A stretch of DNA of 64,000 nt from Pirellulaceae bacterium (GTDB lineage Bacteria > Planctomycetota > Planctomycetia > Pirellulales > Pirellulaceae): the NCBI GenBank assembly GCA_028280445.1, contig JANQLU010000129.1:1-64000 (forward strand). The letters run 5' to 3'. This document shows positions 45,612 through 55,130 of the stretch, in pieces. A program made the position numbers and the translations under genes. Each line of letters begins with the position of its first letter. Position 1 is the first letter of the stretch. The notes beneath the pieces were generated by a model. That model made no database searches and was not told the DNA's origin. It saw only the letters and a program-made list of their open reading frames with translations.

Positions 45612-45697
45612 AGTTCTTTGCAAAGTTGTCGAGTTGCGATAACCGATGACGCAATACACATCGACAGGGCCAAGTCGTTCTCGCTAAAAAACGTCGT

Positions 45698-46984
45698 TTA
45701 GTCATCGCTATTCGACTGGTCTTCGAGTTTTATTCCGAGCTTTTTTAGAGCGGATCGGGCACGGTTTTTGTCTTTAAAATGTCCGTACCAGGCATCCACG
45801 ACTCGACCTTTCCGATCGATAATGTAATTGACCGGCACGCCGCCTTTGCAACCCAAGTCTTCGTAAACCGTTTTTTTCGCTTTCTCTGAAATATCAAATA
45901 CGATTGGATATGTCAGTTTGCGATCTTTGACAAATTTTTCGACGAATTTTTTTTCGTCCATGCAGTTGAGCCCGATCACGACCAGGCCGTCCTTCGAATG
46001 TTTTTGATAGATATTTTGGAGATCGACCATCTCCGTACGACAAGGCGGTCAGCCAAGCCGCCAAATGCATAACCAAACGACTTTGTCGCGAAATTTTGAA
46101 AGCTGCAAATCGCGCCCATCGAGACCAGCCAGTTTGAACTCAGGAGCCTGCTTGCCCGCTTTGACAAGACTGCGAGATGCCTTGGGCAAATACCAGCGGC
46201 TCCATGATTTCGGTGGCTGCCAGACGAAGTGTTTTTTGTCGATTTTGCCGTTGACTTGAACGTCCGACCAAATCTCTGTCGTCGTGATTTCGCGCGAAGC
46301 ACTGATTTTTTGAATGAGCTTTCGAGGCAAATGATCAGAAGTGGAAATCCAAAGTGTGCGCGTTCTTTGGCCTTTCAAAAACGAGCGAAGTATAACATCG
46401 CACTCGTGATCTCCGATTTTCTCTGTTCGCAAATATTTGCTGCTGTCCAGCGACGCATCCATGTTGTCTCGATAGCCGTGAAAAATACTTGGCTCCACGA
46501 CCAGCATCGACATGCGGGCCAACATGTTGGTGCGGTGCGAAATCGATCTTTTCGATTGTGGCCAGTTCAACCGGAAGTATTGTTTTTTTCGCACGGCGAG
46601 ATCCGGTTCGTCACTGAAGCCGTACATCGGTCGACCTTCTGGCCAATAGACCCACACGTCTTTGCCATCTCCAACCATGATGCCACCCGATTTTCCATCG
46701 TCGTACTTGGAAATGACGCGGAAGAAGTTTGGTTTTTGCAACTCAATTTGATAGCTGCTTTTCCGCGCTCTCCCGCGCGATTCGATCGTGTATTCACTTT
46801 TCCAGCTCGCCGTCTTGGCCTTTTGCAGCGTCTTGACCATCTTGTCATAGATGGCGTCAGCATCTTTTTTGTCTTGGCCGCTGACGGTTGCCTCACCTAC
46901 TGCAAAAATTAAATAGGCAAGGAATATTCGATGAAATGAGTTCTGCAAACTCGTCGAGAAACCAAACATTGGATTGGCTTGCAT
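45698..46984 (-). CDS. Probable selenoprotein: exported protein with C-terminal U-P-P-C thioredoxin domain
   Basis: Read through an in-frame TGA (46049-46051), a 428-residue protein. Hydrophobic signal near 15-35; an N-terminal lipoprotein-carrier/DUF2092-like region (about 40-250: W-V-Y-W-P-E-G-R, I-G-D-H-E-C-D-V-I-L); then a redoxin (about 265-428). The redox site reads R-L-G-[TGA]-P-P-C-R-T-E-M at residue 312; relatives have W-C-P-P-C, so the TGA replaces the first Cys exactly. The frame is continuous and the second half (from an ATG at 46030) would lack its active site on its own. A hairpin with a GGUC loop follows the TGA. ATG 46984 has GGGA upstream and replaces TTG 47008. Alternatives: a nonsense mutation. 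Confidence 0.82.
46018..46034 (-). other. Candidate bacterial SECIS hairpin
   Basis: On the minus strand GGAGATGGTCGATCTCC: a perfect 6-bp stem (GGAGAT/ATCTCC) with loop GGTCG. The GGUC loop matches that of the E. coli fdhF SECIS. The loop begins 21 bases after the TGA, close to the fdhF spacing. Confidence 0.75.
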
Positions 46985-47185
46985 TTGACTGTCATCCCGA
47001 TTTTTCAACTAGTCCAAGGCCCGGTGCAATTTGTTGCCGCTGGCATTTGAATCTTGCGAGGATCTTGGATTGCGGGCAAGAAATCGAGGTACAATCAACG
47101 TACCGAATCGATTTCGATTTTGACGCGTTTTGCCAGCGCGCGTCACGCCGATGCCCTCGTTTTAAAAAAATCGCGACATTTCAAA

Positions 47186-48505
47186 ATGACTAGTAAATCG
47201 GCTAAACCTAGAATCTGGAAAAAATTCAAGATTCATAAACGCACCGCCGCTGTCGTTTTTTGTGTCGTCATATGCCCATGGATTCTCATTGCAGTTCCCG
47301 GAACCATTTGGGGCGGTGGCGGAACATCAGTCATGACTGTAGGCCATCGAAAACACGGCTGGCCGTTTGTGCATTTGGTAAGCACTCACGTGAAGATCAA
47401 CAAATATTGGTACAAACAAAACTTCGCTCCCAACCAGGCTCCACATTCTCCATCACTGGAAGAAATTGCAAAATACTGGGCAGATAATTTCGCCCCGCAT
47501 GTTAAACCGGTTCAACTCGATTTCAGATTCGACAGGGATCCATTTTTTACCGAAATGGATTGCCGTTTAGGATTTTGGTCGGATCCTCTTAACTGGCCCG
47601 TGGGAAAATCATGCCTCCATTTGTCACCTCGATATATTGGCCTGGGATTGAATTTGTTGATTGTCGTATTGATCGCTTGCGCGATTGGAACAGTCTGTGA
47701 ATATCGAATTCGGCGACACCATCGGCTGTTCAAATTTTCGCTCAAAAGCTTGATGATATTCACAGTTTTGGCGTCGATCGTCGCCGCCTGGCTCGTACGC
47801 ATTCAGTTGCAGTCAAATACGACGGCAAACCTCAATCAGTCGTTGTTGCAATTACAGGATGACGATTTGCTGATGGTATCCTTCGAACAGGAATCGCAAT
47901 TTCCACTCGTACTTTCGCAATTGCTCAATCATGGCAAATTCCCATGGGGAGCCACGAATAATTTTGCATGCACCAAATCGGGCAGGATTGAGATTTACCT
48001 GGAAGACACGATCCCGCAAGAATTCAATCAGATTGTAAAACTCGCGAAAGAATCAGGATATCAATTGGTCATCACCGTTGATGAATTTACACCGAAAAAA
48101 AAGGCTATGTTGTGCGCATTCAACGAAATGAATATCGTCGATTTGACGATCGATCTCGATGCTATTAATTGGATGGATCAAATGTTTGACTCAAATGGTC
48201 GAGAACTCACTTTGAAACAGGCCGCTATTCGCGTCAATCGTGAACTGGATTTCAAACTTGACCTGCCTCATCTGGAAAACCTGACATTGTCACTTGACTC
48301 GGACCTTTGTCAGGTCGCGCAATTACAGATATTCATCGGATTAACGCCTTCGAACTGCTCCATTACCGGAGTTTCAAATGAAGGAGCCAAGTTCATTCTG
48401 GAAACAGCGGATCAGTGGCCGGAAAACATGAAACTCGTTTTCCTCAGCAATGTTTCAGCAGACATTCGTGAAAAGATTCGAGCCAGATTCAAAATCCAGG
48501 AGTGA
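47186..48505 (+). CDS. Membrane protein, unknown function
   Basis: 439 residues. Two membrane regions: about 21-42 and 150-225 (at least two helices, with an R-F-S-L-K-S-L-M-I-F segment like planctomycete DUF proteins with a carboxy-terminal soluble part). The C-terminal about 200 residues are soluble and helix/strand mixed. ATG 47186 is chosen; upstream codons are not supported. The next gene, a sulfatase, begins 116 bases downstream. No family recognised. Confidence 0.65.
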   Translation: MTSKSAKPRIWKKFKIHKRTAAVVFCVVICPWILIAVPGTIWGGGGTSVMTVGHRKHGWPFVHLVSTHVKINKYWYKQNFAPNQAPHSPSLEEIAKYWADNFAPHVKPVQLDFRFDRDPFFTEMDCRLGFWSDPLNWPVGKSCLHLSPRYIGLGLNLLIVVLIACAIGTVCEYRIRRHHRLFKFSLKSLMIFTVLASIVAAWLVRIQLQSNTTANLNQSLLQLQDDDLLMVSFEQESQFPLVLSQLLNHGKFPWGATNNFACTKSGRIEIYLEDTIPQEFNQIVKLAKESGYQLVITVDEFTPKKKAMLCAFNEMNIVDLTIDLDAINWMDQMFDSNGRELTLKQAAIRVNRELDFKLDLPHLENLTLSLDSDLCQVAQLQIFIGLTPSNCSITGVSNEGAKFILETADQWPENMKLVFLSNVSADIREKIRARFKIQE

Positions 48506-48621
48506 TTCGCTTGCTTGAATCGCTCATCAACGCAAACTACACTGCGATCACCAAAGATCGGTTCCGAAAGGAGCCTAATGACAATCATTCAATACAGCCT
48601 GCTTGCGCACGACGGATTTTC

Positions 48622-50031
48622 ATGATGAATACCGAACCAACACGTTTAGTCGTTGTTGCCGTAACGTTTTTGTTTTGTTTCGGCCATTTTGCGACCGAAG
48701 CTGACGCCCAAAAATCACCCAACATTGTGATCATCGTCGCTGATGACCTGGGATGGAAAGACGTTGGCTATCACGGCGGCGACATCGCCACACCGAACCT
48801 CGATCGACTGGCAAGCGAAGGTGTGCGACTGGAAAACTGGCATGTTGCTCCGTTGTGTTCGCCGACCAGGGCCGGTTTGATGACCGGGCGCTGGCCAATT
48901 CGTTATGGAATGGGCGAATCGGTAATCACCCCTTGGCGAAAATGGGGGCTGCCCACAACCGAACGAACTATCGCTGATCTATTGGCAACCGCTGGTTACG
49001 CGCGACGTGGAGCGGTTGGGAAATGGCACATCGGGCATTACAAAACGGAGTTGTTGCCGCTCAACCGAGGTTTCACTTTTTTTTATGGGCTCTACAACGG
49101 AAACTTCGACTACTTCACGCACAAACGCGAAGGGCAACTCGACTGGCACCGCAATTTTGAAACGGCACACGACGAAGGCTACGCGACTGATCTGATCGGA
49201 CGTGAAGCTGCCAAATTCATCGACGACAGCCCGACCGACAAACCGTTTTTTCTTTACGTCCCATTCAACGCTCCGCACACCCCGTTTCACGCCAAAAAAG
49301 TCGATATCGCCAAATACGCCAAAGTCAAAAATGAAAAACGTCGCATCTACTCGGCGATGGTAGACTCGATGGATCAGGCCATTGGTAAAATCTTGAAAGC
49401 GCTCGAACGAAAAAAGATTGCCGACGATACATTCGTTTTGTTCTTTAGCGACAACGGCGGGACCTCGATCGGCAACAACAAACCGTGGCGTGGCAACAAA
49501 GGATCGGTCTACGAAGGTGGCGTGCGGACCCCTGCGTTGGTACGTTGGCCCGCCGGTGGAATCAAGGGCGGTGGCAAGGTCGATGGGATGATGGGAATGA
49601 TCGATGTCTATCCCACCCTCAAACGACTCGCCGGTGTCAAATCCAAAGACCGCAACCGGATTGATGGAATCGATGTGTTAGACATCATGCGAGGAAAAAA
49701 GAAAGCTCCCAAGCGAGATTGGTTCAGCTACATCGCACAGGGCAGACCCGAACAAGCGGCGCTATGCGATGGCACTTGGAAGTTGGTCGTCACCAAAGGC
49801 AGCGCATTGGACGTCAAACTCGACGGAAGTTCGAAGACGCCTCAAACGGAACTTTTTCGGCTCGATCGCGACCCAGCAGAGTCTAAAAACTTGTTAAAAG
49901 ACCATCCCGACGTGGCGGCCACGATGTTGAAACGATTGCAGGCTTTCAGACGTCTCAAAATCGACAACATTCCAGATTTCCGCGAAGGAAGAAAGGGCTT
50001 CAAAGCGCCCAAGGATTGGAAAATCAAATAG
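48622..50031 (+). CDS. Sulfatase (arylsulfatase-type), exported
   Basis: 469 residues. Signal peptide 1-28. Catalytic metal site I-V-A-D-D-L-G-W, formylglycine motif C-S-P-T-R-A-G-L-M-T-G-R at about 84, G-K-W-H-I-G-H, and D-N-G-G. It hydrolyses sulfate esters, probably of algal polysaccharides, in the periplasm. The Cys must be converted to formylglycine by a separate maturase; none with an intact active site is in the window. ATG 48622 (or 48625) precedes the signal; the longer frame is unsupported. Confidence 0.92.
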   Translation: MMNTEPTRLVVVAVTFLFCFGHFATEADAQKSPNIVIIVADDLGWKDVGYHGGDIATPNLDRLASEGVRLENWHVAPLCSPTRAGLMTGRWPIRYGMGESVITPWRKWGLPTTERTIADLLATAGYARRGAVGKWHIGHYKTELLPLNRGFTFFYGLYNGNFDYFTHKREGQLDWHRNFETAHDEGYATDLIGREAAKFIDDSPTDKPFFLYVPFNAPHTPFHAKKVDIAKYAKVKNEKRRIYSAMVDSMDQAIGKILKALERKKIADDTFVLFFSDNGGTSIGNNKPWRGNKGSVYEGGVRTPALVRWPAGGIKGGGKVDGMMGMIDVYPTLKRLAGVKSKDRNRIDGIDVLDIMRGKKKAPKRDWFSYIAQGRPEQAALCDGTWKLVVTKGSALDVKLDGSSKTPQTELFRLDRDPAESKNLLKDHPDVAATMLKRLQAFRRLKIDNIPDFREGRKGFKAPKDWKIK

Positions 50032-50064
50032 CCACAATCGTTTGTTGCAGTGGCGATCTGGTTT

Positions 50065-50370
50065 CTATTCAAAACCCAAATCAATGACCAAACATTGTTC
50101 CGGGTAAATGTGTTCAACGGGAACTCCGACCTGCTGGGCGACGATCTGCCGGACTCGGAGAGCGGTTTCTCGCTTGGTCCCTGGTTTGCAGCGTCTCATA
50201 AATTCATCGTCATCGATCGCAGGCCATTTCGATTTGAATTCGGCTCCAAGACGCCAAAAATTTCCCGTTGATTCGGGTAATTGCCACTCCAACGTTTTAC
50301 AGAGCAACCAAACAATAATAAACAGCCCGAACATAAACATGCAAAACATCGAATGCTCCAAGTTGATCAA
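50065..50370 (-). CDS. Small membrane-anchored protein, unknown function
   Basis: 101 residues. One N-terminal hydrophobic segment (about 8-24) and then a soluble domain with R-Q-I-V-A-Q-Q-V-G-V-P-V-E-H-I-Y-P and a final D-L-G-F-E. The C-terminal 50 residues loosely recall acyl-carrier-like folds, but the serine is absent. It is convergent with the sulfatase gene. No firm assignment. Confidence 0.5.
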   Translation of the reverse strand: MINLEHSMFCMFMFGLFIIVWLLCKTLEWQLPESTGNFWRLGAEFKSKWPAIDDDEFMRRCKPGTKRETALRVRQIVAQQVGVPVEHIYPEQCLVIDLGFE

Positions 50371-50540
50371 TACAATGCAACGTTTTATACATTACAGACA
50401 ACAACCGGTGAAGTGATTTTTTTTGCGATTTTACGAACGATCCCTTAAGATGTTCAGCCTGCCGCCCATTTTTCGTCAAACTCTGGACAACGTTCAATAC
50501 GTTGCCATCTGCCAGGCGACCTCAAAAAAAGGAACATACC

Positions 50541-51257
50541 ATGAGCGATCCATCCCGTCGAAGTTTCCTGTTTGCATCCAGTGGCGCTGCGGCAGGGTCG
50601 TTTGTCGTTCCAGGTTTGACCGAAGCGGCAGTTCAGCAAGCCAATGATTTTTCCAAAAGTGGATTGGTGACGGGCTCACTCAAATCGTTACGGCACAAAT
50701 CGATTCCGGGATTTTTGAGCGCCGAACAAATTGCTCCACATCATACCGCTCACTATGGAGGTGCATTAAAAGGTTATTCGGCAGCCGACGAAAAAATTGA
50801 AAAATCAATCAAAGACGGCAAACCGCTTGATGCCGCCGCTTTCGGCGCCCTCAAACGCGCGGTCAACAGCAAAGGAAACAGCGTTGTGCTGCATGAAATG
50901 TATTTTGACGGCATCGTCCCGAAAGCGCCCGATCCTGCCAAAGACGTTCGAACCGCCATCGAAAAACGATTCGGGTCGTTGGAAAAATGGGCCAATGACT
51001 TTGCTGCGTCGGCGAAAAACGCTGCTGGCTGGGCCATGTTGGTTCAACATCCCGTCAACGGCAAACTGTACAACGTTGTCTCCGATGAACACGCGATGGG
51101 AGTGATCTGGATGGCAATGCCGTTGATCGTCATCGATACTTATGAGCACGCGTTTTACATTGATTACAAAAACCGAAAATCAGATTACGTCGACAAATTC
51201 CTCGACCATATCGATTGGAAAGAAGTCAACAAAAGGTTCAATGGCAAAAAAGGCTAG
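50541..51257 (+). CDS. Fe/Mn-type superoxide dismutase, Tat-exported
   Basis: 238 residues. N-terminus S-R-R-S-F-L-F-A-S is a Tat motif. The SOD core follows: H-H-T-A-H-Y-G-G at about 66, L-H-E-M-Y-F (second His), and D-T-Y-E-H-A-F-Y-I-D-Y (Asp and His ligands). It dismutates superoxide in the periplasm. ATG 50541 has AAGGA upstream; the frame to 50502 is a shadow. A standalone gene. Confidence 0.88.
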   Translation: MSDPSRRSFLFASSGAAAGSFVVPGLTEAAVQQANDFSKSGLVTGSLKSLRHKSIPGFLSAEQIAPHHTAHYGGALKGYSAADEKIEKSIKDGKPLDAAAFGALKRAVNSKGNSVVLHEMYFDGIVPKAPDPAKDVRTAIEKRFGSLEKWANDFAASAKNAAGWAMLVQHPVNGKLYNVVSDEHAMGVIWMAMPLIVIDTYEHAFYIDYKNRKSDYVDKFLDHIDWKEVNKRFNGKKG

Positions 51258-51306
51258 AGAACTGGCGCTAAAAGTTAGTAACATCCAAACCGCCATTTGT
51301 GCGATT

Positions 51307-51744
51307 TCATTGAATTGATGTCAAAACAATAAATCCAATTAACATCAGTCCGCCAGTGCCACAAATGAACGTCCACATCCAGTCTGATAAATTTTTGGCA
51401 AATTTTGAACTGCTTAGTTCGGTATAGGCGCAAATTGCCAGAAAGAACGGAATGAGAATAACTGCTGCGGACCAGATCCATTGTGGAATTGTGTGAAACG
51501 GTGGCATCAACCCCAACATCGTCAGGTTCGCTATTGTCAGCGATCCATAGGCGATGGCAATGATAATTCGAATTTTGAACCACCCGATAAATCTCAAAAC
51601 CGCCAGGCAGTAATTATGAAGCTCTTTGGGATGGTTTTGTTTTTGGCACGGCGCGCAAAGCCCTTGGTTCTTCTGGTAGGTTTTCCTCAACAACCGACAA
51701 CCGCACGAATCACATTTGGTATACGAAGAATCATTCTCGGGCAT
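51307..51744 (-). CDS. Zinc-ribbon membrane protein, unknown function
   Basis: 145 residues. A C-x2-C ... C-x2-C zinc ribbon (C-D-S-C-G-C and C-A-P-C, about 12-35) is followed by three hydrophobic segments (about 60-80, 90-112 and 125-143). ATG 51744 has GGAG upstream and is preferred to 51780. Unknown function. The 288 bases between it and the retropepsin gene hold nothing recognisable. Confidence 0.6.
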   Translation of the reverse strand: MPENDSSYTKCDSCGCRLLRKTYQKNQGLCAPCQKQNHPKELHNYCLAVLRFIGWFKIRIIIAIAYGSLTIANLTMLGLMPPFHTIPQWIWSAAVILIPFFLAICAYTELSSSKFAKNLSDWMWTFICGTGGLMLIGFIVLTSIQ

Positions 51745-52032
51745 CGTTTTAGCTCCAATAACGCTGGACACGCCATTCAAGCCGTCTGCGAAAGTTGAAC
51801 ATGGTTGCCAAGATCCGAACTTTGACGCATTCTCATCAGGTAGATTTTATTCGCTTAACGACAATTCCGTAGCCCCTTAAAACCAACAAAATCAGTTAAA
51901 GAAACCGTCGTTCCAGCATTCAGCTGGTGAGTACACAAACCGACGACACAAACGATTTAATATCAGAGCGGTTTGATTCCTCGATGTAACATTTATGCAC
52001 CCTGCATCGGTTGGGTTGGGTAGAAAAGATCT

Positions 52033-53307
52033 TTACCGCTTTTTTCTGCTCAGCATCATTTTCATTGCCTGAAAATCAAAGGTCACCGAATAGTCTCGGA
52101 AAAACGCATGCGAAATTAATCCGCCGATGCGAAACCCCATCGATTTTTCCAAGCTTTCGGGAAACGGCCCGAACAAACCCGTCAATTTGTTCTTCTCGGC
52201 GCTGCCCAGTTTCAATGAATCGACCGTAAACAATTGAATGTCGATTTTTCCACCGCCACCCATGCCTTGAAATTTCGGACCTGCCGGTTTGATGCCCGCT
52301 TGGTCGAGTGTTGATTTGGGGCAAGTAAACGCTTGGCCAGCCAAACCGGTGTCGACAAAAAACAACATTGATTTTGACTTGTTGACACTGCCCCAGGTCA
52401 ACACGAGATGATCGCTGCCTAGATAAAACGGAATATCAATCTGGTCATTGGCCGTTTTGCGTTTGGCCGACGGGCGCGTCAGGATCAGCGATTGTCCTGG
52501 ATAGTCGATCGTAAACCGAAACTGTTTGAGCAACACCGTCCCGATCACGGCATCAATTTTCATACCGCCTGCCGCAGCAGCAAAACGTCGAGTGGGCAAA
52601 ATGTGAACTGGAACATGTTTGACGGTCAGCTCGCCCATGGTCAGTGAATCAATCCGCCCCTGAACAACTGCCATTTTTTTTCCGCCAGCAAACATCGACT
52701 GCTCTGATCCAAAAGTTGTCGCTTTGGCTGATTTGGCAATCTCCGGAGAGATGATCAATTCGGATCCACCGGTATCGATGATCGCAAATATTTTTTTACC
52801 GCCGTTAACCCGAATCGCAACAACAGGCAACGGGTCGGTGCGTTCAAATTTGATCGTCGTTGTCTCTGGTTGTTGTTGGTCGATTGAGTAGGGCGTCAGT
52901 TTTTGTCGTTTGAAACTGGCCAGCTTTTTGGCTTTGGCGTGTCTACCGAGCTTGGCAAAATAAGCGGACGCTTGATCAAACTGGTTGAGCCGGTAATACA
53001 TTTCCGCGTGGATACGATTGCGTTTCTTGATGTCGGCTTGCTTCACCGGTTTGGCTTGGTCACAAAGTTGTTTTACGGTTTTCAGTTTGTTTTGCAGCAA
53101 AGCGATCTCGGCCAACCGCAGCAAGTATTTTTGTTTGTCGGCATGCTTAGCAACCAGTTGCCGATACGCTTTTTCGGCCTGAACAAATTTTCCTTCAAAA
53201 TACAAAGCATCAGCCATTTTTGCGTCGGTTTGTGCAAACAAGACGCTCGGAATTAGAAAACACGCCATCCACGTTACACACATCAAGCCACAGAATCGAC
53301 GCAACAT
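52033..53307 (-). CDS. Retropepsin-like aspartic protease family protein with TPR, exported
   Basis: 424 residues. Signal peptide 1-25; TPR-like helices (about 30-145); then two halves each with an aspartic-protease core: I-I-D-T-G-G-S-E-L-I-I at about 177 and F-V-D-T-G-L-A-G at about 325, with hydrophobic-hydrophobic-G partners (V-I-G-T-V-L and G-G-L-I-S). Having two D-T-G units in one chain suggests an intramolecular dimer, as in pepsins. Periplasmic. The substrate is unknown. Confidence 0.8.
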   Translation of the reverse strand: MLRRFCGLMCVTWMACFLIPSVLFAQTDAKMADALYFEGKFVQAEKAYRQLVAKHADKQKYLLRLAEIALLQNKLKTVKQLCDQAKPVKQADIKKRNRIHAEMYYRLNQFDQASAYFAKLGRHAKAKKLASFKRQKLTPYSIDQQQPETTTIKFERTDPLPVVAIRVNGGKKIFAIIDTGGSELIISPEIAKSAKATTFGSEQSMFAGGKKMAVVQGRIDSLTMGELTVKHVPVHILPTRRFAAAAGGMKIDAVIGTVLLKQFRFTIDYPGQSLILTRPSAKRKTANDQIDIPFYLGSDHLVLTWGSVNKSKSMLFFVDTGLAGQAFTCPKSTLDQAGIKPAGPKFQGMGGGGKIDIQLFTVDSLKLGSAEKNKLTGLFGPFPESLEKSMGFRIGGLISHAFFRDYSVTFDFQAMKMMLSRKKR

Positions 53308-53448
53308 TTCATCTCCCGTCGTCTTTTTTATCTTGTTAAAAAACCTGTGCCAATTTGTCGTCGCACAGTACTATGAGTTGTATCCGCTGTCTAAAATTTC
53401 CCAACACAAAAAATAAAAAAAACTAATATTTTTTATTATTTATTGCTC

Positions 53449-54021
53449 ATGTCTAAAAAACCACGAAAACAAAATGTCTTGAACATCCGGCATCCCGAGC
53501 AGATTCGAGCGATTCGTTCGCCGGAGCGGATCAGGATCTTGGAAGCGATGACTGAACATGGCTCGCTGACGGTAAAACAACTCGGAGACATCATGGGACG
53601 TGTTCCGCAGGCCCTGTACTATCACGTCAAGGAGCTCGTGAAAGTTGGCATCCTGGTCGAAGATTGCGTCGTCAAATCAAAGCGCCGGCCCGAAAAACGG
53701 TATCGACTCAAAGCCCCCAAGTTGAAACTGGATGTCCACAACAATTCGGATGAAATCAAATCGGAGATCGCCTCGATCGCTTCCAGTTTGCTGCGCTCGG
53801 CGGAGCGCAACTACCGGGAATCGATCACCGAACATGAGCCTGTGTTGTCAGGTCGCAACCGAAATTTCGCCAGTCTGCGATTTCAAATGAAATTGTCGCC
53901 AGCGCAGATTCGCGAATTAAACACCCGGCTCAGCGAACTCGAAACGTTTATGAATGAACTTGAGCCAACAGATTCCGCGGAAGAATATGTAGTCACCGTC
54001 GTGTTGTCGCCAACCAAATAG
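53449..54021 (+). CDS. Winged-helix (ArsR-like) transcriptional regulator
   Basis: 190 residues. A wHTH at about 20-85: S-P-E-R-I-R-I-L-E-A-M, L-T-V-K-Q-L-G-D-I-M, Q-A-L-Y-Y-H-V-K-E-L. A helical region of about 100 residues follows and probably mediates dimerisation or ligand binding. The upstream region is strongly A/T-rich (53400-53445) with no clear ribosome-binding site; ATG 53449 is chosen over TTG 53443. The target is unknown. Confidence 0.8.
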   Translation: MSKKPRKQNVLNIRHPEQIRAIRSPERIRILEAMTEHGSLTVKQLGDIMGRVPQALYYHVKELVKVGILVEDCVVKSKRRPEKRYRLKAPKLKLDVHNNSDEIKSEIASIASSLLRSAERNYRESITEHEPVLSGRNRNFASLRFQMKLSPAQIRELNTRLSELETFMNELEPTDSAEEYVVTVVLSPTK

Positions 54022-54158
54022 AACTCGAAGTAGATTTCATTAATTTTGCTCAATATTTCTAGCCGCTGACAACCCAGGCTCACGGCTTTCGATCACCTCC
54101 GATACAATCAACCTCATCTTGATTACAACGACCAGCGAATTTAATCTCGATCGACATC

Positions 54159-54995
54159 ATGACCAAAATCCGTTGTCAAAAACTTATTATCTGTCCGATT
54201 CTGTTTTTCATCATTCTATTGTTTTTCATGTCAAATGCAGTTTCGCAAACCGCCAGGATCGTAGCCCATCGCGGCGCCTCCAAGGATGCGCCGGAGAATA
54301 CGATCGCAGCATTTAACCTGGCGTGGAAACAAAACGCGGACGCAATCGAAGGCGATTTTTTTCTGACCAAAGATGGCCACATCGTTTGCACTCACGACAA
54401 ATCGACCAAGCGATTCAACAAAGTGGATCTTGTCGTCAAAGATTCGACTTTAGCAGAGTTGCAAAAGCTGGATGTTGGATCCTGGCACGACAAAAAATTT
54501 GCGGGAACCATCATGCCCACAATTGCCGATGTGTTTGCGACTGTTCCCAAAGGCAAAATAATTTACGTCGAAATCAAATGCGGTGTCGAAATCATCGAAT
54601 CCCTGATGGCGGAGATCAAGAAATCCAAATTGAAACTGGATCAAATTGTCGTGATTTGTTTCGATGAAAACGTCATTGCTAAGATCAAAAAAGTTGAGCC
54701 CCGGTTGGTTGCCAATTGGCTGCTCAAATTTGAATTGGATTCCAACCAAAAACTCTCACCGAGCGTCGAGTCTGCGATCAAAACTTTGAAATCCATCAAG
54801 GCCAATGGAATTGGTACGTCTCACGAAAACGTCAACAAAGCGATGGTGACACAAATCATTTCCGCCGGGTTTGACTATCACGCCTGGACAGTCGACGAAC
54901 CCAAAGTGGCCAGACAATTCGCCAAATGGGGAGCAAAATCGATTACGACCAATGTGCCGGCAGTTGTCCGAAAAGGCGTCGGTACGTCCAAATAA
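54159..54995 (+). CDS. Glycerophosphodiester phosphodiesterase family protein, exported
   Basis: 278 residues. Signal segment 10-30. GDPD signatures: A-H-R-G-A (His37), E-N-T, E-G-D-F-F-L-T-K-D-G (E and D metal ligands) and H-D. It hydrolyses glycerophosphodiesters to glycerol-3-phosphate and an alcohol. Periplasmic. The start ATG is ahead of the signal peptide. Confidence 0.9.
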   Translation: MTKIRCQKLIICPILFFIILLFFMSNAVSQTARIVAHRGASKDAPENTIAAFNLAWKQNADAIEGDFFLTKDGHIVCTHDKSTKRFNKVDLVVKDSTLAELQKLDVGSWHDKKFAGTIMPTIADVFATVPKGKIIYVEIKCGVEIIESLMAEIKKSKLKLDQIVVICFDENVIAKIKKVEPRLVANWLLKFELDSNQKLSPSVESAIKTLKSIKANGIGTSHENVNKAMVTQIISAGFDYHAWTVDEPKVARQFAKWGAKSITTNVPAVVRKGVGTSK

Positions 54996-55130
54996 TCTCG
55001 TAATTGCTGTTGAGAACCTAGCATTTCCTTGCATTCTGTAACCTCGCTCACATAATAAAACTGGGCGCTGTCTTTAGTGAAATAGCGCTTCGCAACGTAT
55101 CGCTCAATTGATTTACAACATTGTGGACTC

